From: Holophagaceae bacterium UBA1801
Lineage (GTDB): Bacteria > Acidobacteriota > Holophagae > Holophagales > Holophagaceae
Assembly: GCA_002319925.1 (NCBI GenBank)
Contig: DCFP01000113.1
Coordinates: 1-7,537 of the forward strand
Reading direction: 5' to 3'
Length of the DNA: 7,537 nt
Numbering within the stretch: the stretch's first letter is position 1; every line of letters begins with the position of its first letter. Both the position numbers and the translations under genes were made by a program. Positions 6,205 through 7,537 of the stretch are shown here, one piece after another. A model generated the notes under the pieces. The model ran no database searches, was not told the origin of the DNA, and saw only the letters and a program-made list of their open reading frames with translations.

Positions 6205-6232
6205 GCTGATCAGTAGTCGGTGGCCAGTTATC
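6205..6232 (+). repeat. Heptamer array, left arm (4 imperfect units)
   Basis: Four consecutive 7-mers are read on the plus strand: GCTGATC, AGTAGTC, GGTGGCC, AGTTATC. They share the pattern AGTNRYC with one or two differences each. The array is the inverted counterpart of the one at 6273-6300. Positions 6212-6228 pair with 6284-6300 at 15 of 17 positions. Tandem heptamers of this look are an intergenic repeat type that I associate with several bacterial phyla, including Acidobacteriota; I could not check this. Confidence 0.65.
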
Positions 6233-6240
6233 AAGAAGAT

Positions 6241-6259
6241 GCGGCCCCAGAGGGGCCGC
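6241..6259. repeat. Perfect 8-bp GC-rich hairpin (possible attenuator or processing site)
   Basis: GCGGCCCC (6241-6248) and GGGGCCGC (6252-6259) form a perfect inverted repeat with the 3-nt spacer AGA. On the plus strand it is followed by CGACCTTTT, a short T run at 6264-6267; on the minus (mRNA) strand the sequence after it is ATCTTCTTG, which is only moderately T-rich. It is therefore not a convincing full terminator for the operon, and no gene on the plus strand needs one. It forms the centre of the larger inverted heptamer structure. Confidence 0.6.
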
Positions 6260-6272
6260 GACCTTTTCAACC

Positions 6273-6300
6273 GATCACTGACCACTGGCCACTGATTACT
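6273..6300 (-). repeat. Heptamer array, right arm (4 imperfect units)
   Basis: On the minus strand, four consecutive 7-mers read AGTAATC, AGTGGCC, AGTGGTC, AGTGATC, exactly filling 28 nt. They match the pattern AGTNRYC better than the left arm. The first unit begins inside the rplX stop codon (TAG at 6301-6299), so the repeat directly abuts the gene. Together with the left arm it can form a long stem enclosing the GC-rich hairpin. Confidence 0.7.
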
Positions 6301-6574
6301 ACTCCGACCGCTTGCGCGTCGCTTTCTGTGTCTTCGGATCCACCAACGCCACGTTGGAGGCGTGAATGGGGGCTTCCTTCTGAATGATGCCACCGCCCTC
6401 GCCCGTCTGCTGGTTGGGCTTGGTGGCCTTTTTGATCATGTTGACGCCGGCGACGACGACACGGTTGGTGGCGGGGCTGACCTTGGAGACCTGGCCACGC
6501 TTGCCCTTGTCCTTGCCGGTGATGACGACGACTTCGTCGCCCTTCTTGAGCTTCATCTTGACCGGTTTGTCCAT
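6299..6574 (-). CDS. rplX: 50S ribosomal protein L24 (uL24)
   Basis: L24 is an early assembly protein that binds the 5' end of 23S rRNA and helps start 50S folding. The 91-residue product has the N-terminal KOW motif, KKGDEVVVITGKDKGKRGQV (about residues 10-29), followed by RVVVAGVNMIKKATKP and the family region GGGIIQKEAPIHASNVALVD. The C-terminus KATRKRSE is slightly shorter than in E. coli (104 residues) but within the family range. The ATG (6574-6572) shares one base with the rplN TAA (TAATG). The internal ATG at 6556 lacks a Shine-Dalgarno and is less likely. A repeat element starts at its stop codon; I cannot tell whether the C-terminus was altered by it. Confidence 0.97.
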   Translation of the reverse strand: MDKPVKMKLKKGDEVVVITGKDKGKRGQVSKVSPATNRVVVAGVNMIKKATKPNQQTGEGGGIIQKEAPIHASNVALVDPKTQKATRKRSE

Positions 6575-6942
6575 TACAACACCTCAGGGGCGAGGGAAAC
6601 GATCTTCATGTACTTCCGCTCGCGCAGCTCGCGGGCCACGGGTCCGAAGACGCGGGTGCCCACAGGTTCGCCGTCCTTCTTGATGATCACGGCGGCGTTC
6701 TCGTCGAAACGGATATAGGAACCGTCCTTGCGGCGGAATGCCTTGCGCTGGCGGACGATGACGGCCTGAACCACGGCCTTCTTCTTCACGGTGCCACCGG
6801 GAATGGCTTCCTTCACGGACGCGGTGATGACGTCGCCCAGCTGGGCGGTCTTGCCCACCCCGCCGCCCAGCGGCAGGATGCAGCAGATCTTCTTGGCGCC
6901 GGAGTTGTCGGCGACGGTAAGCATGGATCCCATCTGAATCAT
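6574..6942 (-). CDS. rplN: 50S ribosomal protein L14 (uL14)
   Basis: L14 lies on the 50S interface side, contributes to an intersubunit bridge and contacts L19. The 122-residue product has the exact usual length. It begins MIQMGSMLTVADNSGAKKIC, where VADNSGA is the family hallmark, and continues with LGDVITASVKEAIPGGTVKK, VVQAVIVRQRKAFRRKDGSY, IRFDENAAVII, and the RVFGPVARELRER signature near the end. The ATG at 6942 is preceded by TAAGGAG, which begins with the rpsQ stop codon. This is the first gene of the spc operon in E. coli, but no promoter space exists here (9 nt to rpsQ), so S10 and spc genes look co-transcribed. Confidence 0.98.
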   Translation of the reverse strand: MIQMGSMLTVADNSGAKKICCILPLGGGVGKTAQLGDVITASVKEAIPGGTVKKKAVVQAVIVRQRKAFRRKDGSYIRFDENAAVIIKKDGEPVGTRVFGPVARELRERKYMKIVSLAPEVL

Positions 6943-6951
6943 GTCGGCTCC

Positions 6952-7209
6952 TTACTCGCCAGCCTTCTGGATGATCTCGAGGACCATCCAGCGCTTGCGC
7001 TTGGACAGGGGACGGGACTCCACGATCTTGACCTCGTCGCCAATCTGGCAGGCGTTGTTCTCGTCGTGGGCCATGAACTTGTTGCTGCTCTTGACCGTCC
7101 GGTTGTAGAGGGGGTGCTGGAACTTGCGCTCCACCTTCACCACCACCGTCTTGTCGGCCTTGTTGGAGACCACGATGCCACTGCGGATCATTTTATGTTC
7201 TAGGCTCAT
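6952..7209 (-). CDS. rpsQ: 30S ribosomal protein S17 (uS17)
   Basis: S17 is a primary binder of the 16S rRNA 5' and central domains with an OB fold. The 85-residue product shows the core GIVVSNKADKTVVVKVERKF (11-30), then HPLYNRTVKSSNKFMAHDEN and CQIGDEVKIVESRPLSKRKR, followed by WMVLEIIQKAGE. Length fits the family (about 80-90). The ATG at 7209 is 8 nt after the rpmC stop, and its GAGG Shine-Dalgarno overlaps that TGA. It is the last gene of the S10 operon in the E. coli scheme. Confidence 0.98.
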   Translation of the reverse strand: MSLEHKMIRSGIVVSNKADKTVVVKVERKFQHPLYNRTVKSSNKFMAHDENNACQIGDEVKIVESRPLSKRKRWMVLEIIQKAGE

Positions 7210-7217
7210 GGTCTACC

Positions 7218-7421
7218 TCACTTCGCCGACTTCATCTGGAGCGCTGTCTTGACGCGGGCGAGTTCGCGGCGCGTCTTCCGGATCTCGGAGGTGTTTTCCA
7301 CCTGACCCACGGCGTGCTGGAAACGCAGAGTGAAACGCTTGGCGGCCAGATCGGCCTCCATCTGCGCCAGCTCCTCGGCACTCTTGCCGGCCAGTTCGTT
7401 GAAAGGCTGTTGCTTGCTCAT
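7218..7421 (-). CDS. rpmC: 50S ribosomal protein L29 (uL29)
   Basis: L29 is a small two-helix 50S protein near the tunnel exit, next to L23, where nascent-chain factors dock. The 67-residue product starts MSKQQPFNELAGKSAEELAQ and contains KRFTLRFQHAVGQVENTSEI followed by RKTRRELARVKTAL, the conserved second-helix region (R-x2-RR-x-IAR-type). The frame is open further upstream to 7451, but that would overlap rplP; ATG 7421 is chosen as it gives the normal L29 start and has GGAGG 6 nt upstream, inside the last codons of rplP. The gap to the rplP stop is 1 nt. Confidence 0.96.
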   Translation of the reverse strand: MSKQQPFNELAGKSAEELAQMEADLAAKRFTLRFQHAVGQVENTSEIRKTRRELARVKTALQMKSAK

Positions 7422-7422
7422 C

Positions 7423-7537
7423 TCATTCCTCCGGCGGCGTGCGGGAAACAAATTCGGACGCCACGGACAGCTTCATCTGGGCCAGGCGCAGGGCTTCGTG
7501 GGCCGTGACCTCGTCCACGCCTTCCATCTCGAAGAGG
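7423..7537 (-). CDS. rplP: 50S ribosomal protein L16 (uL16), C-terminal 37 residues only
   Basis: The window edge cuts into this gene, leaving one base plus 37 codons and the TGA stop (7425-7423). The peptide LFEMEGVDEVTAHEALRLAQ followed by MKLSVASEFVSRTPPEE matches the end of L16 (compare the E. coli pattern LYEMDGVPEELAREAFKLA...LPIKTTFV). L16 helps shape the A site of the 50S subunit. Its position directly before rpmC and rpsQ is the standard S10 operon order. The frame is not in the supplied list of long open frames because it has no start in the window, but codon use and homology are clear. Confidence 0.93.
   Translation of the reverse strand, partial: LFEMEGVDEVTAHEALRLAQMKLSVASEFVSRTPPEE

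Larger units (their letters stand above)
6024..6298 (-). other. Long rplX-rplE intergenic region with repeats and hairpins
   Basis: This 275-nt stretch contains no gene that I can support on either strand. The rplX-proximal part holds the inverted heptamer arrays and the GC-rich hairpin listed separately. The rest contains smaller possible hairpins in the mRNA sense: UCCGC/GCGGA (6157-6153 with 6136-6132, 16-nt loop), CCGG/CCGG (6100-6097 with 6092-6089, 4-nt loop) and a 7-bp stem just before the rplE Shine-Dalgarno. The frame of rplE is open upstream back to about 6160 but offers no start codon other than 6035. A weak -10-like GATACT occurs on the minus strand near 6168-6163, with no matching -35, so I do not call a promoter. 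Confidence 0.75.

Noticed and set aside
5493..6209. 238-codon open frame on the plus strand over rplE and the intergenic region
   Set aside because: Most of it is antisense to rplE with the same mirror composition. The part beyond rplE has no recognisable protein features or conserved motif.
6205..6300. CRISPR-like repeat array
   Set aside because: Units are 7 nt and tandem without spacers, and the two sets are inverted. This is not CRISPR architecture.
6112..6393. 93-codon minus-strand frame running from within rplX into the intergenic region
   Set aside because: Its first third lies inside rplX in another frame and the rest crosses the heptamer repeats. The start has no good Shine-Dalgarno and the sequence resembles no family. 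A small peptide cannot be excluded, but there is no support.

Overview
The window is a stretch of the bacterial S10-spc-alpha ribosomal protein supercluster. Every recognised gene lies on the minus strand, so the genes read from right to left. In transcription order they are rplP (3' end only), rpmC, rpsQ, rplN, rplX, rplE, rpsN (zinc type), rpsH, rplF, rplR, rpsE, rpmD, rplO, secY, adk, infA, rpmJ and rpsM (runs off the left edge). I recognise eighteen genes. Most are spaced by -4 to +34 nt, many with a Shine-Dalgarno sequence that overlaps or lies just before the upstream stop codon, as expected for one long co-transcribed and translationally coupled unit.

The organism is a bacterium with moderately high G+C. 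Placing infA next to adk and upstream of rpmJ-rpsM, a zinc-finger S14, and an Adk with a four-cysteine LID all point away from Enterobacteria. Gene order and protein flavour would fit Acidobacteriota (for example a Holophaga/Geothrix-like lineage), but this is an impression that I could not check by search. The map gene, often found between adk and infA, is absent here.

Layout. 7537-6952 is the S10 operon tail (L16, L29, S17). 6942-6299 holds L14 and L24. 6298-6024 is a 275-nt gap without a convincing gene, and is the one real departure from a standard layout. 6023-2721 is the body of the spc operon (L5, S14, S8, L6, L18, S5, L30, L15). 2708-1359 is the SecY translocon channel. 1362-494 holds adenylate kinase and initiation factor IF-1, each overlapping its upstream neighbour by 4 nt. 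470-1 holds L36 and S13, the start of the alpha operon.

The most interesting element is in the rplX-rplE gap. Two arrays of four imperfect heptamers sit in opposite orientation (6205-6232 and 6273-6300) around a perfect 8-bp GC-rich hairpin (6241-6259). The heptamer arms can pair over 17 positions with 15 matches, so the mRNA between L24 and L5 could form a long interrupted stem starting in the rplX stop codon. In E. coli this same junction carries the S8 autoregulatory site. An inserted repeat element, an attenuator or processing site, or a new regulatory leader are all possible. Nothing else in the window looks like a novel system; the rest is a well-conserved housekeeping operon.
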